DNA from: Streptomyces aureocirculatus | GTDB lineage: Bacteria; Actinomycetota; Actinomycetes; Streptomycetales; Streptomycetaceae | DNA length: 64,000 nt | Assembly (NCBI RefSeq): GCF_000720475.1 | Contig: NZ_JOAP01000013.1 | Location: forward strand, 1-64,000 | Reading direction: 5' to 3' | In this document: positions 34,145 to 41,375 of the stretch, one piece after another | Position numbering within the stretch: the first letter of the stretch is position 1 | Layout of the letters: every line of letters begins with the position of its first letter | Notes under the pieces: generated by a model | Told to the model about the DNA's origin: nothing | Database searches by the model: none | The model's input: the letters and a program-made list of their open reading frames with translations, nothing else | Position numbers and translations under genes: made by a program

Positions 34145-34588
34145 ATGCAGTCCACCCGCCGCAACCTCCCCCAGTTGCTCGGCGCCGCCCGGAACTGGTT
34201 CGACGAAGGACTCCTCGCGGCCCTGGCGGAAGCCGGAGCCGCACCCGTGTCCCCCACGCAGGTCCAGCTCTTCGCCGTCCTGGACGACCGGGGCACCACG
34301 GTGTCCGAGCTGGCGCGGCGCATGGGCGTCACCCGGCAGACCGCGCACCAAGCCGTGCACGGCCTCATCACCGCCGGTTTACTGGAACAGGTCCCGGACC
34401 CCGCCTCCGCACGCCGGCGGCTGATCCGGCGTACCCGGGAGGGGCGGCGCGCCCACCGCCAGGCCGTCCTCGTACTGGAGCGGCTGGAGGAACAGCTCGC
34501 CGAGCGGATCGGTCAGGAGGCCGCGGACGCCCTGCGGACGGCCCTTGAGGCGCCCTGGGGTGCGCCGCCCTCCCCGGATCGGGGGTGA
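34145..34588 (+). CDS. MarR-family transcriptional regulator
   Basis: A 147-residue winged-helix regulator. The helix-turn-helix is VSELARRMGVTRQTAHQAVHGL and the wing is VPDPASARRRLIRRT. Dimerisation helices lie at both ends. It probably binds the inverted repeat at 34089-34105 and responds to a phenolic or flavonoid ligand of the cupin enzyme. Confidence 0.9.
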   Translation: MQSTRRNLPQLLGAARNWFDEGLLAALAEAGAAPVSPTQVQLFAVLDDRGTTVSELARRMGVTRQTAHQAVHGLITAGLLEQVPDPASARRRLIRRTREGRRAHRQAVLVLERLEEQLAERIGQEAADALRTALEAPWGAPPSPDRG

Positions 34589-34635
34589 GGGGGTGGCCGC
34601 AGCCGTACGCGCACCACGGCCCGGCGTGAGTCCGG

Positions 34636-35544
34636 TCAGAGGTCGATGACCAGTTCCGGCGTGAGCGCGCGCGACACACACGCGTACATACGGCCCTTGG
34701 GGGCGCCGATGTCGTCCCGGTGTTCCGGGCCGCCGGAGAGCACGGTGAGTTCACAACTGCCGCAGACACCCTCGCGGCAGCCCCCGGGTACCGGGAGTCC
34801 GGCGCGGTTCAGGGCGTCCAGGAGGGACTGGTCGGCGGGGACCGGGACGGTTCGTCCCGAGCGTGCGCACACCGCGTCGAACGGCGTGTTCTCGGGGAAG
34901 ACCCGGGCGGCCGGGCGGAAGCGCTCCGTGTGCAGTTGCCCGGCGGGAAAGGCGGCCTGCGCGGCGGCGATCATCGGGGCGGGGCCGCAGCAGTAGACCA
35001 GGGTGCCCGGCGCCAGGTCGGAGGCCAGTGCGGTCAGGTCCGGTCTGCCGTCCTCGCGGGTGGCGACGAGCCGCACCCGGCCGCCGTGGCGCGAGCGCAG
35101 CTCCTCGGCGAACGGCATGGCCGAGGCCGACCGGCCCACGTAGACCAGGCCGGCGGGGATGTCCGCCGCGACGGCCGCGGACAGCATGGGCAGCAGCGGA
35201 GTGATGCCGATCCCGCCCGCCAGAAAGAGGTACCGCGGTGCGGGCAGCAGCGGAAAGTGGTTGCGGGGCAGCGACACCTGGAGGGCGCGGCCGGGGCGGA
35301 GGTAGTGGTGGATGTACTCCGAGCCGCCCCGGCTGAGCGGGTCGTGGCGCACCGCGACACGGTAGTGCTCCTCGTCGGCGGGGTCGCCGCACAGCGAGTA
35401 CGAGCGGGTGAGCCAGTTCGGCAGGGACAGGTCGACGTGGGCGCCCGGTTCCCAGGGGGCCAGGGGGCCGGTGGTGCCGCGCAGGAGGAGCGAGACGACG
35501 CCTTCGGCGGCGTGTTCGGTGCGGTCGATCACGGTGTGCTGCAT
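34636..35544 (-). CDS. Phthalate-dioxygenase-reductase-type oxidoreductase (FMN, NAD, 2Fe-2S)
   Basis: A 302-residue three-domain reductase: flavin domain with LTRSYSLCGDP (RxYS), NAD domain with FLAGGIGITPLLPML and VYCCGPAPMI, and a C-terminal plant-type ferredoxin domain CREGVCGSCELTVL plus a distal Cys (YACVSRA). It passes electrons from NAD(P)H to an oxygenase (VanB/PDR type). No oxygenase component is adjacent. The PPOX-type flavin protein gene is 20 bp upstream and likely co-transcribed. Confidence 0.92.
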   Translation of the reverse strand: MQHTVIDRTEHAAEGVVSLLLRGTTGPLAPWEPGAHVDLSLPNWLTRSYSLCGDPADEEHYRVAVRHDPLSRGGSEYIHHYLRPGRALQVSLPRNHFPLLPAPRYLFLAGGIGITPLLPMLSAAVAADIPAGLVYVGRSASAMPFAEELRSRHGGRVRLVATREDGRPDLTALASDLAPGTLVYCCGPAPMIAAAQAAFPAGQLHTERFRPAARVFPENTPFDAVCARSGRTVPVPADQSLLDALNRAGLPVPGGCREGVCGSCELTVLSGGPEHRDDIGAPKGRMYACVSRALTPELVIDL

Positions 35545-35564
35545 GGCTGAGTCACCCGGCCCGC

Positions 35565-36194
35565 TCAGTAGAGGGTGTGGTAGGCCTCTTCGAGGCCTGC
35601 GTCGATGACCTCGGGGTCGATGGTCAGGTTGTGCTGGGCGATGGTCATCTCACCGACCGAGGGCATCTCGTCGGCCAGTGCCTGGCTCGCGGGGTCCCAT
35701 AGACGAGAGCGGACCAGCGCGCGACCGCAGTGGAAGTAGGCCTCCGCCACCTCGATGACCAGCGCCAGTTCGGGCTCTCGGCCCTCGGTGTGCATGCGCG
35801 CGAGGACGTCGGGTTCGTCGGTGGCGTACGCGCTGCCGTTGACGCGCAGCGTCTCGCGCAGGCCGGGGATGAGGAAGCACATCCCGACGCCGTCGTTCTC
35901 CGCCAGGTTGCGGAAGGAGTCCGCGAGTTTGTTGCCGGGCCGGTCGGGCATGGCGAGCGTGTGCTCGTCGAGCACCTTCACGAAGCCCGGGTAGTCGCCG
36001 CGGGGCGAGCAGTCGGCGCGGCCCGCGGCGTCCGCCGTCGCCAGCGTGAGGAAGGGAGAGTGGGCGATGAAGCGGCGGAAGTGCTCGTCGATACGGTCGA
36101 GGATCTTGGCCTCGACCAAGGCGTCGGGCGTGCCGAGCCGCTCACGGACTTCGGCCGGTGAAACCCGCCGGGGGCGGACACGAGCATGCGTCAC
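35565..36194 (-). CDS. Pyridoxamine-5'-phosphate-oxidase-like FMN protein (MSMEG_1061-type)
   Basis: A 209-residue split-barrel flavoprotein. FLTLATADAAGRADCSPRGD and FVKVLDEHTLAMPDRPGN match the subfamily that binds FMN or F420 and reduces or oxidises small substrates. GTG 36194 is used because GAGGAG precedes it and upstream codons are poor. It forms an operon with the reductase at 34636 and is divergent from the TetR gene at 36339. Confidence 0.87.
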   Translation of the reverse strand: MTHARVRPRRVSPAEVRERLGTPDALVEAKILDRIDEHFRRFIAHSPFLTLATADAAGRADCSPRGDYPGFVKVLDEHTLAMPDRPGNKLADSFRNLAENDGVGMCFLIPGLRETLRVNGSAYATDEPDVLARMHTEGREPELALVIEVAEAYFHCGRALVRSRLWDPASQALADEMPSVGEMTIAQHNLTIDPEVIDAGLEEAYHTLY

Positions 36195-36338
36195 AGGGGC
36201 TCCTCGGTTCCGTAAGGGGTAGCGGTCCGACCGCGTGACGGCGCCTGTCGGCACTGCTTTCCCGCAGGTCGTGGCACTATTGTGAGCAATTACTCGCATC
36301 TTGCGCTACTCGCTTTCGCAGCGCTTCCAGGAGGTGTC

Positions 36339-36968
36339 ATGGCAGCGGACCCGCAGTCCCTCCGAGCACGTAAACAGCCGCGACAGGCGCGGGCCGAACT
36401 CACCCGGCAGCGCATCCTCACCGCGGCTGCTCACGTTTTCGCCGAACACGGGTACGCCGCGGGGACCACGAACCGCATCGCGGAGCGGGCGCGGATCTCG
36501 ATCGGATCGCTGTACCAGTACTACCCGAACAAGGACGCGATCCTTCTTGAGCTGGTGACGCGGCACCTCGACGCTGGAGCGGTCTTGCTCAAGGAGCGTC
36601 AGGACGGCGACCAGCCCGAAGCCCTCGAAGCGATAGTGCGCGCCTTCGTGCGCGTTGTGATCGACAACCACCTCGATGACCCGAAGCTCCTCCAGGTCAT
36701 GGCGGAGCAGGCACCACGCGCCCCCGAACTGCTGGAGAGGATGGCCAGGACCGAGCGCGAACAGGTCGATTTCACAAGGGACTTGCTCGCACGGCATCCG
36801 GAGGTCCACGTCACCGACATCGACACCGCCGCCCGTCTCGTCGTGTCCACGGAGCAACTCGTCCACCAGCTCCTCGCCGCGCCGCGCTCCGTCGACGCCC
36901 GCCGCCTCGAGGACGAACTCGTCGCCATGCTCACGCGCTATCTGACGGCCGCGCCCGTACCGGACTGA
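36339..36968 (+). CDS. TetR-family transcriptional regulator
   Basis: A 209-residue regulator. RQRILTAAAHVFAEHGYAAG then TTNRIAERARISIGSLYQYY is the N-terminal HTH; the remainder is the helical ligand domain. ATG 36339 follows AGGAGGT; an upstream in-frame ATG at 36282 lies in the promoter region. The 144-bp gap to the flavin gene contains an imperfect palindrome GAGCAATTACTC near 36284 that may be the operator for both directions. Confidence 0.9.
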   Translation: MAADPQSLRARKQPRQARAELTRQRILTAAAHVFAEHGYAAGTTNRIAERARISIGSLYQYYPNKDAILLELVTRHLDAGAVLLKERQDGDQPEALEAIVRAFVRVVIDNHLDDPKLLQVMAEQAPRAPELLERMARTEREQVDFTRDLLARHPEVHVTDIDTAARLVVSTEQLVHQLLAAPRSVDARRLEDELVAMLTRYLTAAPVPD

Positions 36969-37048
36969 CAACTGAAGGGTCGGTCCGGCAGGGGCCGAGG
37001 CGGTCCGGGGCAGCAGGCAGGGGACGCGGAGGCCAGCGGGCGCGGAGG

Positions 37049-37511
37049 TCAGGGGCGCGGGGTGATCTCCTTCGGGCCGTAGAGGGCCGTGGCATGTCCG
37101 CCGGACAGGGCCCAGTAGCGGTCGCCGAAGGACCAGTGCCACCACTCCGTCGGATAGTTCACCAGACCCGCGGCCGTCAGTACGGAGCCGAGCAGCTTCC
37201 GGTGCGCGCGGGCCTCCTCGCTGATGCCGGGGGCGTCGGTGTAGCAGGCGCCCGCGCTCTCCTCCGGGTCCGCGTTCATCGGTGTGCCGAGGTCCAGCTC
37301 GCGCCCGTCGGCGTCGGCCAGGGTGAGGTCGACGGCTGCGCCGGTGCTGTGCGGGGCGATGTCGGCGATACGCGAAGGCATCCGCCGGGTCCTGCTGACG
37401 TGTGTCGACCAGCAACGAGCCGCCGCTGCGGACGTCCACGAGGGCTTCGCCGCACTCCACGACGGGTATCGCGGCGACTTCGGGGTCCGACATCAAGACG
37501 ATCTGATTCAT
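37049..37511 (-). pseudogene. Decayed VanX-type D-Ala-D-Ala dipeptidase
   Basis: The first part (from 37511) reads MNQIVLMSDPEVAAIPVVEC, then GEALVDVRSGGSLLVDTRQQ, the start of M15D dipeptidases. The C-terminal half (IAPHSTGAAVDLTL with its zinc His/Asp, and NYPTEWWHWSFGD with Glu and His) is in another frame. The middle, with the Arg-containing GYRP segment, is missing. An internal deletion with frameshift has inactivated it. Confidence 0.82.
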
Positions 37512-37561
37512 GACGCGATCATCCCGCACACCTCCACGCGGGTGCGGCGCGCGGCGTGCGT

Positions 37562-38752
37562 TCACCGGCTTTCCCGCCGTTCCCGCCGGTCCTGCCGCAG
37601 ACTCATGACGAGATCGCGCGGCAGGCCATGGGTGTCGTGGAGGTAGTGGAAGTCCTCGTCGTACAGCGGCCCTTGGAAGCGGGGCCGGGCGAGCACCTGC
37701 CGACCACGCTCCAGTAGCCGACTGAAACGCCGCTCCTCCTCGACCAGCAGCCGACGCACATCACCGGGACCCATGTCCTGCCGGAAGTGGTCCAGAGTGT
37801 GCAGGACCAACTCCTCGGGCAGGTCGCCGAGTTCACGCGACGGGTCGTCACGCCACAGTACGGTGAGGACGCGTCGTACCAGGCGGCGCAGTACGTATCC
37901 CCGTCCGGTGTTGGCCGGGCGCACCCCGTCGCCGAGAATCACGACGGCCGAACGCAGGTGGTCCTGCACCAGGCGCAGCGACTGCTCGTCCAGTGGCCAC
38001 AGGGCCGGTACGAGGCGGCGCCAGGGCTCGAAGACGTCGCACTCGTACACGGACGACTTGCCCTGGAGCAGGGAGGTGAGGCGCTCCAGGCCGAGCCCGG
38101 TGTCGATGTTGCGCTGCGGCAGCGGCACGAGGGAGCCGTCGTCGAGTCGGCGGTGGCGCATCATCACGTGGTTCCACACCTCCACCCAGCGGTCGTCGCG
38201 GGTGGGCGTCGACCGAGGCGGTGTGTCCCCGCTCCACAGGAAGATCTCCGAGTCGGGGCCGCACGGGCCGACCGGCCCGTTGTCCCACCAGTTGTCGCCC
38301 TCGGTGAGCTCGACGGGCACCCCGAGGTCCTGCCACACCCGCAGGGAGGCGTCATCGGGACACGTCCGGTCGTCACCGCCGTGAACGGTGGCGTGCAACA
38401 GCCCCGGATCCACTCCGAGCCCTTCGGTGAGCAGCCGGTACCCCCAGTCGAGACTCTGCGGGCCCTCGTAGTCCCCCAGCGACCAGGTGCCGAGCATCTC
38501 GAACACCGTCAGGTGGGTGTCGTCACCGACCTCGTCCAGGTCGGTGGTGCGCAGACAGCGCTGCACATTGACGAGGCGCCTGCCCAGGGGATGCGGGCGC
38601 CCCTCCAGATACGGCGTGAGCGGATGCATGCCGGAGGTGGTGAACAGGACCGGGTCGCCCGGCGGCGGCAGCAGGGTCGAGCCGGTGATCCGGCGATGTC
38701 CCCGCTCCTCGAAATACTCGACGAACGTGCGGACGATCTGTTCCGTGTGCAT
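37562..38752 (-). CDS. Short alanyl-tRNA-synthetase paralogue (catalytic and tRNA-recognition domains only)
   Basis: A 396-residue class II synthetase-like protein, less than half the length of normal AlaRS (about 880). The aminoacylation core is intact: LFTTSGMHPLTPYL, motif 2 QRCLRTTDLDEVGDDTHLTV and FEMLGTWSLGDY, VWNHVMMRHRR and motif 3 DTGLGLERL. The tRNA-recognition helices follow (GRGYVLRRLVRRVLTVLW; LLVEEERRFSRLLERG). The editing (HxxxH) and C-Ala domains are absent. It could charge a tRNA for a dedicated purpose, back up AlaRS under inhibition, or aminoacylate a carrier. A tiny Ala-rich ORF and a hairpin lie in its leader. Confidence 0.87.
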   Translation of the reverse strand: MHTEQIVRTFVEYFEERGHRRITGSTLLPPPGDPVLFTTSGMHPLTPYLEGRPHPLGRRLVNVQRCLRTTDLDEVGDDTHLTVFEMLGTWSLGDYEGPQSLDWGYRLLTEGLGVDPGLLHATVHGGDDRTCPDDASLRVWQDLGVPVELTEGDNWWDNGPVGPCGPDSEIFLWSGDTPPRSTPTRDDRWVEVWNHVMMRHRRLDDGSLVPLPQRNIDTGLGLERLTSLLQGKSSVYECDVFEPWRRLVPALWPLDEQSLRLVQDHLRSAVVILGDGVRPANTGRGYVLRRLVRRVLTVLWRDDPSRELGDLPEELVLHTLDHFRQDMGPGDVRRLLVEEERRFSRLLERGRQVLARPRFQGPLYDEDFHYLHDTHGLPRDLVMSLRQDRRERRESR

Positions 38753-38846
38753 GAGGGTGGCTCCTTTGCGTCACAGCGAGGGAGGCACCGGACAACGGAA
38801 CCGCGCCGGCCATCACACCGGGCGCAAGGACAGGAACGCCACGGAA

Positions 38847-38877
38847 CCACCGACGGGCCGTTTCCGGTCGCCGGTGG
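38847..38877 (-). promoter_or_regulatory. Hairpin in the leader of the AlaRS-like gene
   Basis: CCACCG and CGGTGG form an outer 6-bp stem (38847-38852 with 38872-38877) around a GC-rich inner part able to pair further. It lies between the small leader ORF and the synthetase start. There is no T-run, so it would act as an anti-terminator or translation-hiding stem rather than a classic terminator. Confidence 0.4.
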
Positions 38878-38888
38878 GAAGGGGAAGG

Positions 38889-38957
38889 TCAGACGGCGGC
38901 AACCGGCGAGCTGGTCGCTCGCGCGGTCGCGATGAGGCTTGGGCCGGTGACGTTCAT
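38889..38957 (-). CDS. Putative 22-residue Ala-rich leader peptide
   Basis: ATG 38957 to TGA 38889 encodes MNVTGPSLIATARATSSPVA plus two residues, with five Ala in the last thirteen positions. Placed about 135 bases before the AlaRS-like ATG and followed by a hairpin, it fits a transcription- or translation-attenuation leader sensing charged tRNA-Ala. The evidence is positional and compositional only; Ala is common in this genome. Confidence 0.4.
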   Translation of the reverse strand: MNVTGPSLIATARATSSPVAAV

Positions 38958-39081
38958 GGGGTGACTGTAACGGGCCCTGCCGTACGAGGCACGTGAATTA
39001 TCCGTCGGGGAGGCCAGGACCCGAGCGGTCTTGTCCTGTCTCGTACGGAGCGCTCTTGTGTCGTACGGAGCGCACGGGGGA

Positions 39082-39951
39082 TCACCAGCGGAGGGCCGTG
39101 AAGTCGATGGGCTGGGGGCGTAACAGGCGGGTGCGCTCCGACAGGGCGCGTAGGCGGTGGGACATCTCGTCGGCGGGGAGGTGGCGGCGGTCGCCGTGGC
39201 CCGGCAGGACCCATTCGAAGCGCAGCCGGTCGGCCGTCCTGGCCAGGGAGGTGGCCAGTTCCTCGATGGAGTACCAGGTCACGGTCTCGGCGACTTCGAG
39301 GTCGGCGGTGGTGCGGGACCAGTAGAAGCTGTCGCCGCTGAAGCAGTACCGGTCGTCCGCGAGGTAGAGCACACTGCCCTGGGTGTGGCCGGGCAGCGGG
39401 TGGGCGGTGACTCCCTCGCCGATCTCCAGGGGGTCGAGACCCCGGATGACCTGGTCGGCGTCCGGTGCCGCGTCCAGGTCGCCCTCGTGGATCCACAGTC
39501 GGGCGCCGAAGTGGTCCGCGTAGCGGCGGCCGTGTGCGGCGTGGTCGCGGTGGGTGAGCAGCACATCGGTGACGCGCCCCGATGCCTCGTACCGTGCGGC
39601 GAGGGCACGGCTCCAGCGCGGTGTGTCGATCATCATGACCGTGCCGGAGGGCCGCAGCAGCAGATAGGCGTTGGCTCCCGCGGTGTGCTGTGAGTTGTGC
39701 CCGCACATCAGCACGCCGTCGTCCAAGGGCATCGGGAAGGGGTCGTGTCCCGGGTCCGGCCGCCCGGTCGTCGGCCTGATCGAGCGTGTGGGGCAGGCGA
39801 AGACTGCCGCGTGTAAGCGCTGTGTCTCCTCCTCGTCGCGCGGCGGGCGCAGGATCCGGGACTTTCCCCGGGACTCGACGATCAGCTCGGGGGCGAACTG
39901 CCGGGCGACATCGCAGTTGGTGCAGCGGTCGTCCACGTACCAGCCGTCCAT
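39082..39951 (-). CDS. Metallo-beta-lactamase-fold protein with N-terminal ferredoxin-like segment
   Basis: A 289-residue protein. Residues 1-60 contain CTNCDVARQFAPELI and FACPTRSI, a degenerate ferredoxin-like piece with three to four Cys. The rest is a metallo-beta-lactamase fold: LLTHRDHAAHGRRY, replacing HxHxDH with H-R-D-H, PLPGHTQGSVLYL, FSGDSFYW and LPGHGDRR. It would be a hydrolase or redox-linked thiolesterase. GGAAGGAG precedes the ATG. The first metal motif, THRDHAAHG, keeps two His and Asp. Confidence 0.85.
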   Translation of the reverse strand: MDGWYVDDRCTNCDVARQFAPELIVESRGKSRILRPPRDEEETQRLHAAVFACPTRSIRPTTGRPDPGHDPFPMPLDDGVLMCGHNSQHTAGANAYLLLRPSGTVMMIDTPRWSRALAARYEASGRVTDVLLTHRDHAAHGRRYADHFGARLWIHEGDLDAAPDADQVIRGLDPLEIGEGVTAHPLPGHTQGSVLYLADDRYCFSGDSFYWSRTTADLEVAETVTWYSIEELATSLARTADRLRFEWVLPGHGDRRHLPADEMSHRLRALSERTRLLRPQPIDFTALRW

Positions 39952-40136
39952 GGCGGGGCTCCTTCCAGGAGGGGCGACCCCCGTCCGGGGCCGCCCCTCC
40001 AGGGAATCCCATCCGCTGCCGGAAGCGGTAGGCCCACCCGTTCTTGTACTTCCGGCTCCATGCCGCTCTCGTCATCCGCGGGACGTGGACCCTTTTGTGG
40101 TGCTATGGGTGGCGGGGCCCTCTCCTGGCGACGGTT

Positions 40137-40285
40137 CCCTCCCGACGCCCGTACGGCGACCCTCCCGACGCCCGTACGGCGACCCTCACGACGTGGCGGC
40201 GAACTCACGACTCGGCGAACTCATGACTCGGCGAACTCACGACGTGGAGAGCCCAAGACTTCGCGAGCTCACGACTTCGCGAGCT
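40137..40285. repeat. Cluster of three short direct-repeat families
   Basis: CCCGACGCCCGTACGGCGAC occurs twice at 23-24 bp spacing near 40139 and 40163. GAACTCACGACTCGGC-like units occur about three times (40200-40245). TCGCGAGCTCACGACT-like units occur twice at the very 3' end of the lipoprotein gene (40257-40285). The block is the 3' flank of the convergently bounded lipoprotein gene. Confidence 0.8.
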
Positions 40286-41024
40286 GCTGCGGGTCGACGG
40301 TGTCGTTCGCCGACGGCTTCTCCGGCCGTACGTCCTTGCCGTAGTCGCCGAAGGTGGCGGTGCTGGGGCGCTTCCCGCCCTCTGTCGTGGTGCGCAGGAT
40401 GTACGGCTCGCCCTCGGTGGCCACGTACAGCGTCTGTGTCTCGCCGGACGACGCCTTCTTCGTCAGCTTGATGGCCTCCTGGCCGCTCACCGTCGTCGTG
40501 CCGCCCTTCTTCATGCCCTTGCGCGCGGACTTGTCCTCGTCCATCGACGCCACCAGGCCCTGTTTGTCGCACAGCCCCTTGGTGACGGCGTCGTCGGCGG
40601 GCATCTTCGCCCACTTGTCCCGCAACTTCGGAATCGCCTTCGCGGCGCCCGGCTGCCCCTTGAGCGAGGACTTCCAGTACTGCTCGTCGCCGCGCAGATA
40701 GAACGTGTCACCGATGTGCCGTACGTCGGCCCGTGAGCCCTGGATCTGAATGGTGCCGTCGCAGTTCTTCTGCTTGTCGACGGAGAGATCGAGGGTGAGG
40801 GACTTGCCGTCGGGCTGCCGCGTATCACCCTTGATGTGCATGGACTTGGCCTTCTTCGTGGCCGCCACGGCCTTGCCGGCGATCTGGTCGGCGCTCTCCC
40901 CGGAGAAGGGCTTCTTCGAGCCGTCCGAGTCGTTCCCGTCGTCTCCGCAACCTGCCAGGAGCGCACCCGAGACACCGACAACGGTCATCGCGGCCAGCAG
41001 TTTGTTTCCACGCAAGGCGAACAT
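40269..41024 (-). CDS. Lipoprotein, LolA/LppX-like
   Basis: A 251-residue secreted lipoprotein: basic N-terminus, hydrophobic stretch LLAAMTVVGVSGALLAGC with lipobox LAGC (Cys near 26), an acidic linker and then a beta-rich body (SMHIKGDTRQPDGKSLTLDL, QIQGSRADVRHIGDTFYLRG). This is the plan of the actinobacterial LppX/LprG-like carriers, anchored outside the membrane and binding a hydrophobic ligand. ATG 41024 follows GGGAGGGAG; upstream in-frame codons are in the promoter. Confidence 0.85.
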   Translation of the reverse strand: MFALRGNKLLAAMTVVGVSGALLAGCGDDGNDSDGSKKPFSGESADQIAGKAVAATKKAKSMHIKGDTRQPDGKSLTLDLSVDKQKNCDGTIQIQGSRADVRHIGDTFYLRGDEQYWKSSLKGQPGAAKAIPKLRDKWAKMPADDAVTKGLCDKQGLVASMDEDKSARKGMKKGGTTTVSGQEAIKLTKKASSGETQTLYVATEGEPYILRTTTEGGKRPSTATFGDYGKDVRPEKPSANDTVDPQQLAKS

Positions 41025-41309
41025 CTCCCTCCCCTGGAACGCACCCTCGCGTTCCGAACGGTGACGACCTCGAAGTGGGCCGCTGTTTGTGCCGGTTACC
41101 CGCGAATCGGCGTTCTGCACAAAGCATGTGACGTGCGATCAGGTCAGGGATGGGTGACGCCGACCGCCGCTCCGCTCGACGCCGCGTCGATGAACTCCCT
41201 CTACGGCGACGGCGGCGGCGACGGCGGGGGAGCCCGTATCGGTGGAATGACCGATGTGCGCGGAGTGGGGCCGCGGCCATAGTCCTCTGGAGATCGTTCG
41301 CGGGCCTCC

Positions 41310-41346
41310 TAGGGCCTGGCAGACGGGAAATGTCAGACAGGCCCTA
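41310..41346. promoter_or_regulatory. Inverted repeat upstream of the YtcJ-like amidohydrolase gene
   Basis: TAGGGCCTG (41310-41318) and CAGGCCCTA (41338-41346) are perfect 9-bp arms with a 19-base spacer, ending 30 bases before the GTG start. It may be an operator or a leader hairpin. The rest of the 41025-41375 gap has no gene. Confidence 0.65.
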
Positions 41347-41375
41347 AGGGCGCCCGGCTTGTGAGAGGACCTTGT

